Assembly (NCBI GenBank): GCA_022432975.1 | Contig: CM039503.1 | Coordinates: 47,533,259 to 47,597,258, forward strand | Origin: Begonia masoniana | Taxonomy: Eukaryota; Streptophyta; Magnoliopsida; Cucurbitales; Begoniaceae | DNA length: 64,000 bases | Direction: 5' to 3' | Part shown: piece by piece, positions 43,633 to 53,613 of the stretch | How positions within the stretch are numbered: position 1 is the stretch's first letter | Layout: each line of letters starts with the position of its first letter | Notes under the pieces: model-generated | What the model was told of the DNA's origin: nothing | The model's input: the letters and a program-made list of their open reading frames with translations, nothing else | Databases searched by the model: none | Made by a program: the position numbers and the translations under genes

Positions 43633-44718
43633 ATGCCGAGAAACCCTAGACAGCCGAGAGATGAACAACCAATGGAGGAACCCGAGGATTCAAATAGACA
43701 CCTTAGAGAGTTAATAAATATACAGTCTCAACTGTTAGGGGCACTATTGAATCAAGGAGGACCAGGAATACTTGGAGCGAATTCTAGTGGGGAGAGATTC
43801 TGAAGGTTGAAGCCTCCGTCGTTTGAAGGTCAATTAACGGACCCAACAGTTGCTGAGAGATAGATACATATGATCGAGAATATGTTTAAGTACGCCAATG
43901 AGGAGGAAGGAAACAAAGTGACATGTGCAACCTTTTACTTGGCCAACGATGCTCAGAACTGGTGGGAAACGGTGGAGGTTATCATAGGTGCTCAAGGTCT
44001 AACTTGAAAGGAATTCAAGGAGTTATTCTATGACAAGTACTACAGCCGAATAGCTCAAGCTGCTAAGAGACTGGAGTTCTTACAGCTAAAGCAGACCGGA
44101 TCACTGGGAGAGTATATCAGACAGTTTGAATCTCTTTCATGGTTTGCAAGCCACATGATGAGGCGGGAGGAAGACAAAGTGCTCTAGTTTGTGCATGGGT
44201 TAAAGCCGAAAATATATAAGTTAGTGAAAACTTTTGGGATTGAAGGAGTATCGTTTACTGGAGTTGTGGCTAAAACATTAGAGGTGGAAGAGGTTGATAA
44301 GAAGTGTGCTAAGCCAGCATAAGCTCCCAGAAGTATGTTCAAGGAGATTTCGCCACAGAGGAGCCGAGATGGATCTTCTTCGCAGCCTCAGGGGACTAAA
44401 AGGCTAGGAGAAATTTTGAATGATCAGAAAGGAGGAAAGAAGCCACAACAACTGAAAAGGAGAGGGTATTTGCAATGCCCTAAGTGTTTGAAGGTCCATC
44501 CTGGAGAGTGTGGGCAGTATGCAGGCAAATGCTACAATTTTTTCGAAACTGGCCATATTTCCCGAGATTGTACGAAGCCAAGAGTTGCTAGATGTTTTAA
44601 GTGCAACGAACCCGGTCATGTAGCCATAGACTGCCCCATAGCAAAGAAAGGACCAGCTACATTAACAACAAGGATCTTTGCCATGATCGAGCCAAATGGT
44701 AAGGATATGTTGGATTAA
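43633..44718 (+). pseudogene. gag of the plus-strand gag-only element
   Basis: ATG at 43633 (MPRNPRQPRDEQPMEE). Retrotrans_gag core: LKPPSFEGQLTDPTVAE, TCATFYLANDAQNWWE, KEFKELFYDKYYSRIAQAAK, LKQTGSLGEYIRQFESLS, VHGLKPKIYKLVKTFG. The C-terminal frame (44335-44718) has a CPKC...HPGEC half-knuckle, [14 protein letters not shown] (second Cys replaced by Phe) and an intact knuckle, [14 protein letters not shown]. Five in-frame stops (about 43801, 43861, 44007, 44188 and 44321) all replace Arg, Trp or Gln codons by a single transition. It ends MLD, TAA, with no protease following. Confidence 0.88.
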
Positions 44719-45484
44719 ATGCAAGGTGATACTCAAGTTAGAAAAATGGTTGATCCTTAAGGATTCAGGTACCGTCTTAGAAGATTACTCAATCAAGGAC
44801 AATTGTGGATAAGCGAAAAGTTATGACCAGCACGGTATAGGAAAAGACTTAGAGAAACCGTTCGAGTGTGTTAGGGATAAGGTTAAGTTAGACAGTTTCG
44901 AAGGTTCGACTCGTATGTAACGAAGTCAAAACCGGTGATTTTGTGAATAGCTTAGGCTAGAGTTGATACGTTTAAAAGTTGATAAGTTTAAGCCGAGGAT
45001 GTAAGTTAGAACTCGAGTGCTAAGATTGTGCAATATAAGATAGAATAATTGCTAGGTTAGATTATGAATTTTTGGATGGACTTAGGAGGAAAAGGTAAGT
45101 GAGGAGATTAGTTAATTTCAAAGGAGGATTACGATCAAAAGGTTAGCCATTAAGGATTTAGTATTTGTCTGCAGCTTGGAAAGTTAGAGGATATCGGATA
45201 AGAGAGGGAAGGAAGGTTCACACGGAGATTATATGAGTAAACTTAGAAGTATGGTGAATTCAGGAGGGTTATAAGGGTTCTAAAAGTTCGTTTTTTTTAA
45301 GTAATGGGGTTGAAGTCGAAATATGTATACACCATTTAGGGTGTTGGGTGAATAGTTGGGAATGAGTTATGGTAATGACCGAGGTAGAAATTGGATAAAT
45401 CTAGCATAGTGAACGTAATTATGGGAACTTAGAGAGTACTTTGAGAGAAGAGTTGATAGATTTAAGGGGTGAGAGCTTTGAGTA
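44719..45484 (+). other. Non-coding tail of the gag-only element, first part
   Basis: Purine-rich plus strand (GGTTAAG, GGAGGA, AGTTAG motifs) without an open frame. It resembles the minus strand of 51868-53600 in the other gag-only element in composition and position. It is interrupted by the solo LTR, resumes at 47968-48139, and ends at 58015-58160. Confidence 0.6.
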
Positions 45485-46022
45485 TGTAACACCCGGTTCT
45501 ATCGAACCAGTTCTCAATTCTTTTTAAATTAATGGCACACTTTAAATGACAATAATAAAAGTAGGGTTAATGGATGACTAGGCAAGGGCATAAGGGTAAT
45601 TGGAAATTTAAAAGTGGATAACGTATTTAAGGAGAGAGGTTTGGGTTTAATGCACTGTAGCCGCCACTATTCTGTTTATCATTCCTCTTTCGGCCTTCAG
45701 CTCTCCAGCAGAACCTTTTTGGCGATTCTCTTACTCGATTCTCTTTTAACCTAGGTAAGTTTTTCCTCGTTTTCTTGTATTTTAGCAGTTCGGTAACTGA
45801 GGGAGTACAATGTGAGAAATTTCGAGGATGCTGTGATTGAGAGTAGGTTCGGGTTTTGGTGATAAATAGGAATGCACGGGTAGCAGGGTTTCAAACTGGT
45901 TTCCTCAAACTTCTGATTGATTCTTGGTGAAGTTTAGTGAAGGTTTGATTAGTGTACTGTTATGACTTTAGGTGAGTGAGCTTCTAAAGTAGCTTACAGC
46001 CGAGCGATTTCCAGGAGACCAG

Positions 46023-46503
46023 GTAAGTGAAGTATGCTTGTGCCTTCGGGCCTACATCACAAAACAGTAGGATTATGTTTGCTTGAATAAGTTTGTATGT
46101 CATGCATCATATTTTGAAAGTATGCGAAAATGAATTTACATGATATGACATGGTAAGGAATGAACAGACTGTAACAGACAAGCTATTAAGGGAACTAATC
46201 CACCCCTTAACTTATGAAGGGATTTATACTTTGGGAGGAGTGATCAAACTCTCAATTTCACAGAGGGATCTGAATAGTTGTTAAGGGAACTAATCCGCCC
46301 CTTAATCGAGAAAGAGGATGTATGACTTTGGGAGAAGTGATCCAACTCCTAATTTCACAGGGGGATCAGATCAGAAACGAATACATATGCAACTGAGATG
46401 AGAAAATAGAAACTGCATGTTTAGGAATTTATATTTCAGCATTCCATTTCATATTTGCTTTACTTACTTAGCATTAGGCTAATAGATGAGTTTTGTGATG
46501 TAG
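46023..46503 (+). other. LTR intron 2 with perfect 15-bp pairing arms
   Basis: Donor CCAG/GTAAGTG. Arm CCTACATCACAAAAC (46051-46065) is the exact reverse complement of GTTTTGTGATGTAGG (46490-46504), whose TAG is the acceptor. Compared with other families both arms changed together, which suggests selection for pairing. Confidence 0.55.
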
Positions 46504-46550
46504 GTGAAGAAGTGACTGCAGGTGTGTTTTCTGAGCATGTTGAGGAATAG
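46504..46550 (+). other. LTR exon-3-like coding tail (GEEVTAGVFSEHVEE, stop)
   Basis: 47 nt to TAG 46548-46550. The exon 2 frame (45972-46022) is open after an early TGA and joins in phase (..AISRRP/GEE..). Confidence 0.4.
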
Positions 46551-47300
46551 GCTGGTTGGGGGAGCACATTCATGCCTCGACTTGGCGAATTGATGGGGCA
46601 GTTTAACTGGTGTCAGTAGATGAGAAGGTTTAGTGAACCATGATTCAATTTAAATATGTTGAGAGTTTTAGTGGCAGTAGTGGTTTTGATGTTTTGAATA
46701 CAATTTGAGACTTTTTCTGATAATGATACTCTGTTAGTTCTAATAGTGGTTTTTACCAAATTTTGGAGTAGTACACGGATTTAAGTAGTTTTGAACGGTT
46801 TTAGTAAAATGCTCAAGTTCTTCTGGTAGTCGGAGTTTTCTTTGTTTAGAGTGAAATTGTTGCTATGCCGTTTTTTTGTTGAGTGTTTTGATCTATCGGT
46901 AGATGATGTCTATCGGCAGATGTTGAGTATTTTTGATCTATCGATAGAAGATGTCTATCGGTAGAAGTCGAGAGTTTTGTCTATTGGTGGATTTAGTCTA
47001 TCGGTAGAAGTCGAGAGTTTTGTCTATCGGTGGATGTAGTCCATCGGTGGAAGTGAGTATTAGAATTTGTCATTTTGTAATCGGAAGATGTCTTCAGAAG
47101 AAGCCATCGGTAGATGTCTTCGGTATAAGTCTTTAGTAGTTTTGTCGTTTTGGTAATCGGATGATGTAGGAAGAAATTTGTCGTTTTGCGATCGGTAGAT
47201 GTGAATTGAGGATTTTTTTCGTCTAGCGATCGGAAGACGTAATTTGTTCTATCGGCAGCTATGAGCTGAGGATGTTTGTCGTTTATGAGCGGTAGACGTC

Positions 47301-47661
47301 TGATGTGATACCACATCGGAAACAGAGAGTTGTCTGAACTAGTATATATATTGGGTCCAAACCTCCACTCTTAAGTGCGCTTTTGGGAGGAGTAAGAGAC
47401 CTGATATCATATTATTTGGTATCAGAGCCTCACTTCTGTGGGCCGGTTAGGCAGCACATCAGGCAGACCGCCGATTGAGGTAGCCATCCTACGGGGTGTC
47501 CCGGTCAGATCGCCGACTGAGCCAGTCCCCCTTAAAGGGTGAAGGGATGATGTGATACCACATCGGAAACAGAGAGTTGCCTGGGCTAGTATATATATTG
47601 GGTCCAAACCTCCACTCTTAAGTGCGCTTTTGGGAGGAGTAAGGGACCCGATATCATATCA
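47301..47661 (+). mobile_element. TRIM (terminal-repeat retrotransposon in miniature), TSD ACGTC
   Basis: Direct 114-bp LTRs 47301-47414 and 47548-47661 (TGATGTGATACCACATCGG...GATATCATATCA). The PBS TGGTATCAGAGC is at 47417-47428 and the PPT AAAGGGTGAAGGGA at 47534-47547. ACGTC lies on both sides (47296-47300, 47662-47666). It is 361 bp in total with no coding capacity. The two LTRs differ at only a few bases, so it is fairly young. It depends on other elements for all proteins. Confidence 0.93.
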
Positions 47662-47967
47662 ACGTCGTCTGCCGAATTATTTCAATCGCATGGATATCAC
47701 GTGGTCTGTGCGGTAAAGGTGTTTTATCGTTTAGTGATCGATCGATGTGTTCTATTTTCTTTTTCTTTCAACCAACTGTCTTGAATATTTTAACTATTTA
47801 ATAAATATTGTTTTTATACGATGATTTTTCCGCTGCAAGTTTCAACGTTTTAAGAGTCAAATCTTGATCATTGAATGAAATTTTAAAAACTTTCTCAAAA
47901 AGCCATAGTTCAGTTCAGTATTTTGTGTAGCGAACCGGGTTCAGATAACTCGGGGCGTTACAGAGTA

Positions 47968-48139
47968 TGAGGGTTGTGTTAAAATGATCCATAAAATGTC
48001 TTGATTACTCGAGGAAAGTAGATGTAGGAGCGGGAAGTGATAAGTTAGGAATGAGATGGTAGAGGAGAAAAGAATTTGAAATTTAGGATTTAGGGTAAGA
48101 TGTTTATTCATTGAGTCCTTGATGTTACGCTATTGAGGT
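47968..48139 (+). other. Non-coding tail of the plus gag-only element, middle part
   Basis: 172 bp between the solo LTR and the minus-strand element, ending in GAGGT, the target-site duplication copy at 48135-48139. Confidence 0.7.
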
Positions 48140-48393
48140 TGTAACGACCCTAATGCTGTACCCGTAATTACCGTGTAAATTTTTCATTTTTCTTTTTCTT
48201 TTTATCCTAATACCTTTAATTAAACTCTAGGCGGAACCTAAACCGAAATCGAAACCAGAATCGAAATCGGAATTGAAACCTAACTTAAAAACAACTTAAA
48301 ACTATTTAAATAAAACAATTAAAAACTATTAAATGAATTAAATAAACTTTAATAAAAGTGGGAGGGCAAAACCGTCCCTGCTGCACAAAAGAA

Positions 48394-48612
48394 GAGGCAG
48401 CGACCGATCTCTGCAAATTGCAGAGATCGATCGCTGCATGCTATAATCTTTGCAGCGATCGATCTCTGCAATTTGCAGAGACCGATCGCTGTATGCTGTT
48501 TGCATTGCAGCGATCGATCTCTGCAATTTGCAGAGACCGATCGCTGCATTGCAGCATGCAGCAACCTGGGCGTGCGATCGATCTCTGCTCTTCAGCAGAG
48601 ATCGTCGCTGCA
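48394..48612. repeat. Hairpin B copies in the 3' LTR
   Basis: About three palindromic units GCAGCGATCGATCTCTGCA/TGCAGAGACCGATCGCTG and one CTCTTCAGCAGAG version. This is the unexpanded state of the array seen at 55189-55890. Confidence 0.85.
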
Positions 48613-48672
48613 CACTATGCAGCGATCCTTCCTGCTTTTCCCCTCTTTTCTGTTTTTCCCACTAAGTGCTCT

Positions 48673-50175
48673 CATATGCTCTCTGGAATCTGAACTTCCA
48701 GAGAGCAAAACAGCGCTTTTCATTTCCATCCCATATGCTCTCTGGAATCTGAACTTCCAGAGAGCAAAACAGCGCTTTTCATTTCCATCCCATATGCTCT
48801 CTGGAATCTGAACTTCCAGAGAGCAAAACAGCGCTTTTCATTTCCATCCCATATGCTCTCTGGAATCTGAACTTCCAGAGAGCAAAACAGCGCTTTTCAT
48901 TTCCATCCCATATGCTCTCTGGAATCTGAACTTCCAGAGAGCAAAACAGCGCTTTTCATTTCCATCCCATATGCTCTCTGGAATCTGAACTTCCAGAGAG
49001 CAAAACAGCGCTTTTCATTTCCATCCCATATGCTCTCTGGAATCTGAACTTCCAGAGAGCAAAACAGCGCTTTTCATTTCCATCCCATATGCTCTCTGGA
49101 ATCTGAACTTCCAGAGAGCAAAACAGCGCTTTTCATTTCCATCCCATATGCTCTCTGGAATCTGAACTTCCAGAGAGCAAAACAGCGCTTTTCATTTCCA
49201 TCCCATATGCTCTCTGGAATCTGAACTTCCAGAGAGCAAAACAGCGCTTTTCATTTCCATCCCATATGCTCTCTGGAATCTGAACTTCCAGAGAGCAAAA
49301 CAGCGCTTTTCATTTCCATCCCATATGCTCTCTGGAATCTGAACTTCCAGAGAGCAAAACAGCGCTTTTCATTTCCATCCCATATGCTCTCTGGAATCTG
49401 AACTTCCAGAGAGCAAAACAGCGCTTTTCATTTCCATCCCATATGCTCTCTGGAATCTGAACTTCCAGAGAGCAAAACAGCGCTTTTCATTTCCATCCCA
49501 TATGCTCTCTGGAATCTGAACTTCCAGAGAGCAAAACAGCGCTTTTCATTTCCATCCCATATGCTCTCTGGAATCTGAACTTCCAGAGAGCAAAACAGCG
49601 CTTTTCATTTCCATCCCATATGCTCTCTGGAATCTGAACTTCCAGAGAGCAAAACAGCGCTTTTCATTTCCATCCCATATGCTCTCTGGAATCTGAACTT
49701 CCAGAGAGCAAAACAGCGCTTTTCATTTCCATCCCATATGCTCTCTGGAATCTGAACTTCCAGAGAGCAAAACAGCGCTTTTCATTTCCATCCCATATGC
49801 TCTCTGGAATCTGAACTTCCAGAGAGCAAAACAGCGCTTTTCATTTCCATCCCATATGCTCTCTGGAATCTGAACTTCCAGAGAGCAAAACAGCGCTTTT
49901 CATTTCCATCCCATATGCTCTCTGGAATCTGAACTTCCAGAGAGCAAAACAGCGCTTTTCATTTCCATCCCATATGCTCTCTGGAATCTGAACTTCCAGA
50001 GAGCAAAACAGCGCTTTTCATTTCCATCCCATATGCTCTCTGGAATCTGAACTTCCAGAGAGCAAAACAGCGCTTTTCATTTCCATCCCATATGCTCTCT
50101 GGAATCTGAACTTCCAGAGAGCAAAACAGCGCTTTTCATTTCCATCCCATATGCTCTCTGGAATCTGAACTTCCC
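48673..50175. repeat. 59-bp minisatellite, 25 full units plus a partial one
   Basis: Period 59: starts at 48673 and every 59 bases to 50148. Each unit contains hairpin A, GCTCTCTGGAA, TCTGAAC, TTCCAGAGAGC, then CAAAACAGCGCTTTTCATTT and CCATCCCATAT. Copies look identical, which means very recent amplification or an assembly effect. The other LTR of the same element has just two such units (55947-56035). Confidence 0.95.
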
Positions 50176-50300
50176 TCAAAAACCTTATACATACGTCCCC
50201 ACCGGGTCCAGGTAGCCCTCGACTTGCGCCAGCACCACCCACGCGAGCCGTCCTCCGTTCAACTGCCGTCACTCCTCAGGTGGAGGGATTCCGTCCTCAC

Positions 50301-50878
50301 CTACACCATACAGGACACCTATGAAGATAAAAAATCTCAGCAAGCTCTACGTAAGTGCAATGCGTGCTATGCGTATGCAATACGAAAAACATGCAGATAC
50401 AGATACAGATTCAGATTACAGATTCAGATTCTTTACGGTCACAGACAGATTAGCACTGAGGTCTACCAAGCCTCTCCGTGACCAGATAACAGATTACGTA
50501 GATTCTTTTCGTGGTTCATTTTACTTTTTGATTAGTCGCAGACAGATTGTCACCGAGGTCTAAACCCACCTCGCCGTGACCAGATAACAGATTACGTAGA
50601 TTAATTAGGTCCATTACTTTGCTTAAAAACACGTACAGAATGATGCATGAACAATTCATATCAGACAGTAATCATATAGACAAAGCATACCTTCCAAAAC
50701 TCCACAATCAACCTATACACATATAGACAGAATATACCATCAAAACTCAACAATCAACCTATACACATATAACTTAACTACCCAACCAAAGCGATTAAAC
50801 AAAACATCACCAAGTTCCTCGAGAAGACCACGACGTACGGTGTAGGCCAATCGGCCAGAAAAGATCACGAGAACTTAC
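50301..50878 (-). other. LTR intron 2 with pairing arms (3' LTR copy)
   Basis: Donor CAAG/GTAAGT at 50878. Arm CCTACACCGTAC (50846-50835) pairs with GTATGGTGTAGG (50311-50300) in 12 of 12 with one G-U. The exon-3 tail GEDGIPPPEE with TGA follows at 50300-50269. Inside are duplicated GTCACAGACAGATT..GAGGTCTA blocks. Confidence 0.45.
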
Positions 50879-51867
50879 CTTGAGCGCGCCGAATTACAAG
50901 CTTTGACCACGAGAGTTGCGTGTCTGAATAAAACATGATATTCGCCGTTATAATCAATTTAAGCCATAAATGTCTAAATTACAAAATCCTTAACTAACGA
51001 ATTCTCCTAAATTCTCCACTTAGCTATTTAGAGCATTTCGAACGTTAATTAAAGCTTTATAATCCAAAATCTCTAGTTACGAGTTTTTCCTAAAAACCGA
51101 CATTTTATCAATTTATAACTTTTTCGCAAATTGATTTCTTTTCGTCCAATAACGTCCAATACGTTCAATCTATACTTAATCACGGCTAACCTATTAATTA
51201 CGGGCCCTAAATCGCGTTTTTCGTCGAAACCCTAATTGAAACCCTAACCCTAAATCGAACCGAAAACTCGAAATAAACGCTCAGAGATTGTAGGTACATA
51301 CCGAGGGTAGCGAGAGGAGAAGAAACCGTGAAGGAAACGGGTTGATCGGAGGTCGGACGGAGGTCGGAGGAGGAGAACACGTCGGCGGCCAGAGGAGGAA
51401 AATCGCCTCTGTTCGTGCGATCCAGAGAAGAAGAGAGAAAGTGAGGGAGAGAAAAGGGTTTTGTGATGTTTTATAAAATTGATTTTGTAAATTACTATTT
51501 TGCCCTTCTCACTTAATTCTATTTGTTTCGTCCTTCGTTTCGTCAATCGTCCAACTATTCGAAATCACCAAATTTCCTAATTTCGCCAATAAGTCCAATT
51601 AGTTACCAGAGATTTATCAAAACTGTCCGTTCGCAATTCGGACCTCGTTTACTATTTTTACAATATCGTTCTTTTTATTACGAGAAAACGTAATTATCAT
51701 AAAGTTAGGGTTTGAACTCCGAAAAATCCCATAATATTCCTAAAATCCATATTAATTATTAGGATTCTAATGACGCATTCTTTTCGTAAAACGGAGTTAA
51801 TCCGACATATTTACGAAAATGCCATTTCATATTAAAATAATAATATTTCGTAAAGCGGGATATTACA

Positions 51868-53613
51868 TTCCATCCACCTTATTTAAAATTTTGTCCTCAA
51901 AATTTGACCTAACTCATAGTCTTTGACATTAATGTTTCATGTCATTCGGCCCTGCACCACGATTCATTATCTGTACTTACGGTCATATTTCGTGATTCTA
52001 AACCTAGGCCCTCCACTATACTCTCCAACATCGGCCTTAAATTTGCATTTACTACTTTCGATTCGATCATATACTCTCCTTCTAAGGTGTTGAGTACAAT
52101 TTAAATATGTAAATCTCAAATAAATCCACTCTGTGACCTATTTGCTACCTTAATATTTGTGCACGCTTCAACTTTCAACCTTCACTTAATAACTCACATA
52201 TTAAACTTCCTATTAATACCAGCCAAATTGATAACCTAACCTCGTCCAATGTCTGGGCTGTAACCCAAACATAGACATGGTTTCATCGACACCGTCCGCA
52301 GTCGGTATGTGTACATACTCACATTAACCTTCTTACCATATCCTTTCTTTTCAACTGGCCCAAACACATTCGCGCTTACGCATCAAATCTTACCAAATTT
52401 TCTAAACCTTCAATCAAACGATCTCTAACCGTGTACCTGTCACCTGACGACCTGAGCACGCGTTGGTCTAAATTTAGTCATCAAAGCGTTAAACTCACCA
52501 ATTCATCAATTGGTCTCTCCTAAAATCGTCCCTTATGTTCAATCCTCGAAATATCTTCCATTTCCCGACGTCATTTGGGTTGACTATCTTTCAAGGATTT
52601 CTAACTACACTCAGGTTGTAATCTAACTCCCATATATTTTAACTTTTAACTCATCAAATTAAGCTCCTTAGGTTTAGTTTCTCAATGAATTCTATCGTTA
52701 CTCCATTACTAATCTACTCATCCTACTTCTGCTATAGTCATTTGTCTTAACTTAAGTCTCTATCGACTCCTAGCATCCTCAAGTCTCTAAATCTCCTCAT
52801 TGATGCACTCTAAACTAGTCATTATAACCTAAGCCATTTATGTATTACTTGGTCTCGACTTGCCAAACACGAGTCGATCTCTAGAAATTTTCTAACTTAG
52901 CCTCACTTCTAAGCTTATTTAGATAGTTTCGGTGATAGTTCTCACTCTCCTCATTCTATAAATCGCAAATTTCTCAATTTGCTGACCTTTAAATGCCAAT
53001 CTATGCTTCTAACCTAACCTCTCATTTATTTCAACGATCTACTTCGCCTTCCCTAAAGTCCTCAAGGCTACATCAAGTTCGCCGACTAGTCTATTTTTGT
53101 TCGCTCCTTCTAGTCAGGTTCCAACTATTCTACTCGACAATTATTCTATGTTTAACTCTTAAATTCTTTCTTAATCTAGACACTCATAACTTCATACGAA
53201 TCCTCAATGGACGAGTTCTACGGTACTTGATCTATTTAAACACACTCCAGGTATTACAACAATCTAGGGTATCCATTAATAGGTTTATATCTAACCTTCA
53301 TCTTTCTCGATTAGTCGCATTTTAATACTTGAAGGGGGGTGTTAATTAGAAATAATCCCTACCTACTTAAAACTCATATTTCATAGGGTGTATTTCTCTA
53401 ATTCTTACTAAACCTTAAGTGTAAAAACTCCGTTGATTAACTCAAAGTAATCCTACTATTGTATAACTATATTTCTATTTGGTCTTTATTGTCCTATATG
53501 TAGTCTACTGATTTCTCTTCGAGGTTCACCTAGTAATTATTTTTACCCATCTTCTATTTTCTTACTTTTCTATTTTCAAGCCTATCATTATCATCATTAT
53601 TATTGTTATCCTT
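51868..53613 (-). other. Non-coding tail of the minus gag-only element
   Basis: 1.75 kb after the gag stop with no pol motif on either strand. It ends in TTGAGGACAAAATTTTAAAT and a purine tract AAGGTGGATGGAA next to the LTR at 51867. The short plus-strand frame 52993-53325 has no recognisable domain. Confidence 0.7.

Larger units (their letters stand above)
45485..47962 (+). mobile_element. Solo LTR with 5-bp TSD GAGTA
   Basis: 2478 bp, TGTAACACCCGG...GGGGCGTTACA, flanked by GAGTA (45480-45484 and 47963-47967). The module has donor CTAG/GTAAGT (45755), exon 2 45972-46022, and intron 2 46023-46503 with perfect 15-bp arms. The exon-3 tail is 46504-46550. A TRIM (47301-47661) is inserted in its 3' part. 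The 95-bp duplication AAGGGAACTAATCC (46188 and 46283) lies in intron 2. Confidence 0.93.
48140..51867 (-). repeat. 3' LTR of the minus gag-only element, with the 59-bp array
   Basis: It carries about three GATCGATC hairpins (48394-48610), the 59-bp array (48673-50175), then a junction lacking about 300 bp that the other LTR has (56028-56325). Intron 2 (50878-50301), exon 2 and exon 1 follow. The segment 50180-50340 shows a dozen single-base insertions relative to 56330-56470, which look like consensus errors. Confidence 0.9.

Noticed and set aside
47281..47666. Interpreting the 114-bp duplication as a simple tandem duplication
   Set aside because: PBS, PPT, TG..CA-type ends and the ACGTC target-site duplication identify a TRIM.
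48338..48811. Frames of 70-112 codons over the hairpins and first 59-bp units
   Set aside because: Same artefact of stop-free repeats; open on both strands.
51250..51546. 98-codon frame, also at 57392-57688, as a gene of its own
   Set aside because: It is the exon 1 region of the LTR plus intron sequence. Duplication follows from the two LTRs. The frame runs through the predicted donor into intron 1.
52993..53325. 110-codon plus-strand frame in the tail of the minus gag-only element
   Set aside because: No domain and wrong strand for the element; pyrimidine-rich composition favours an open frame.
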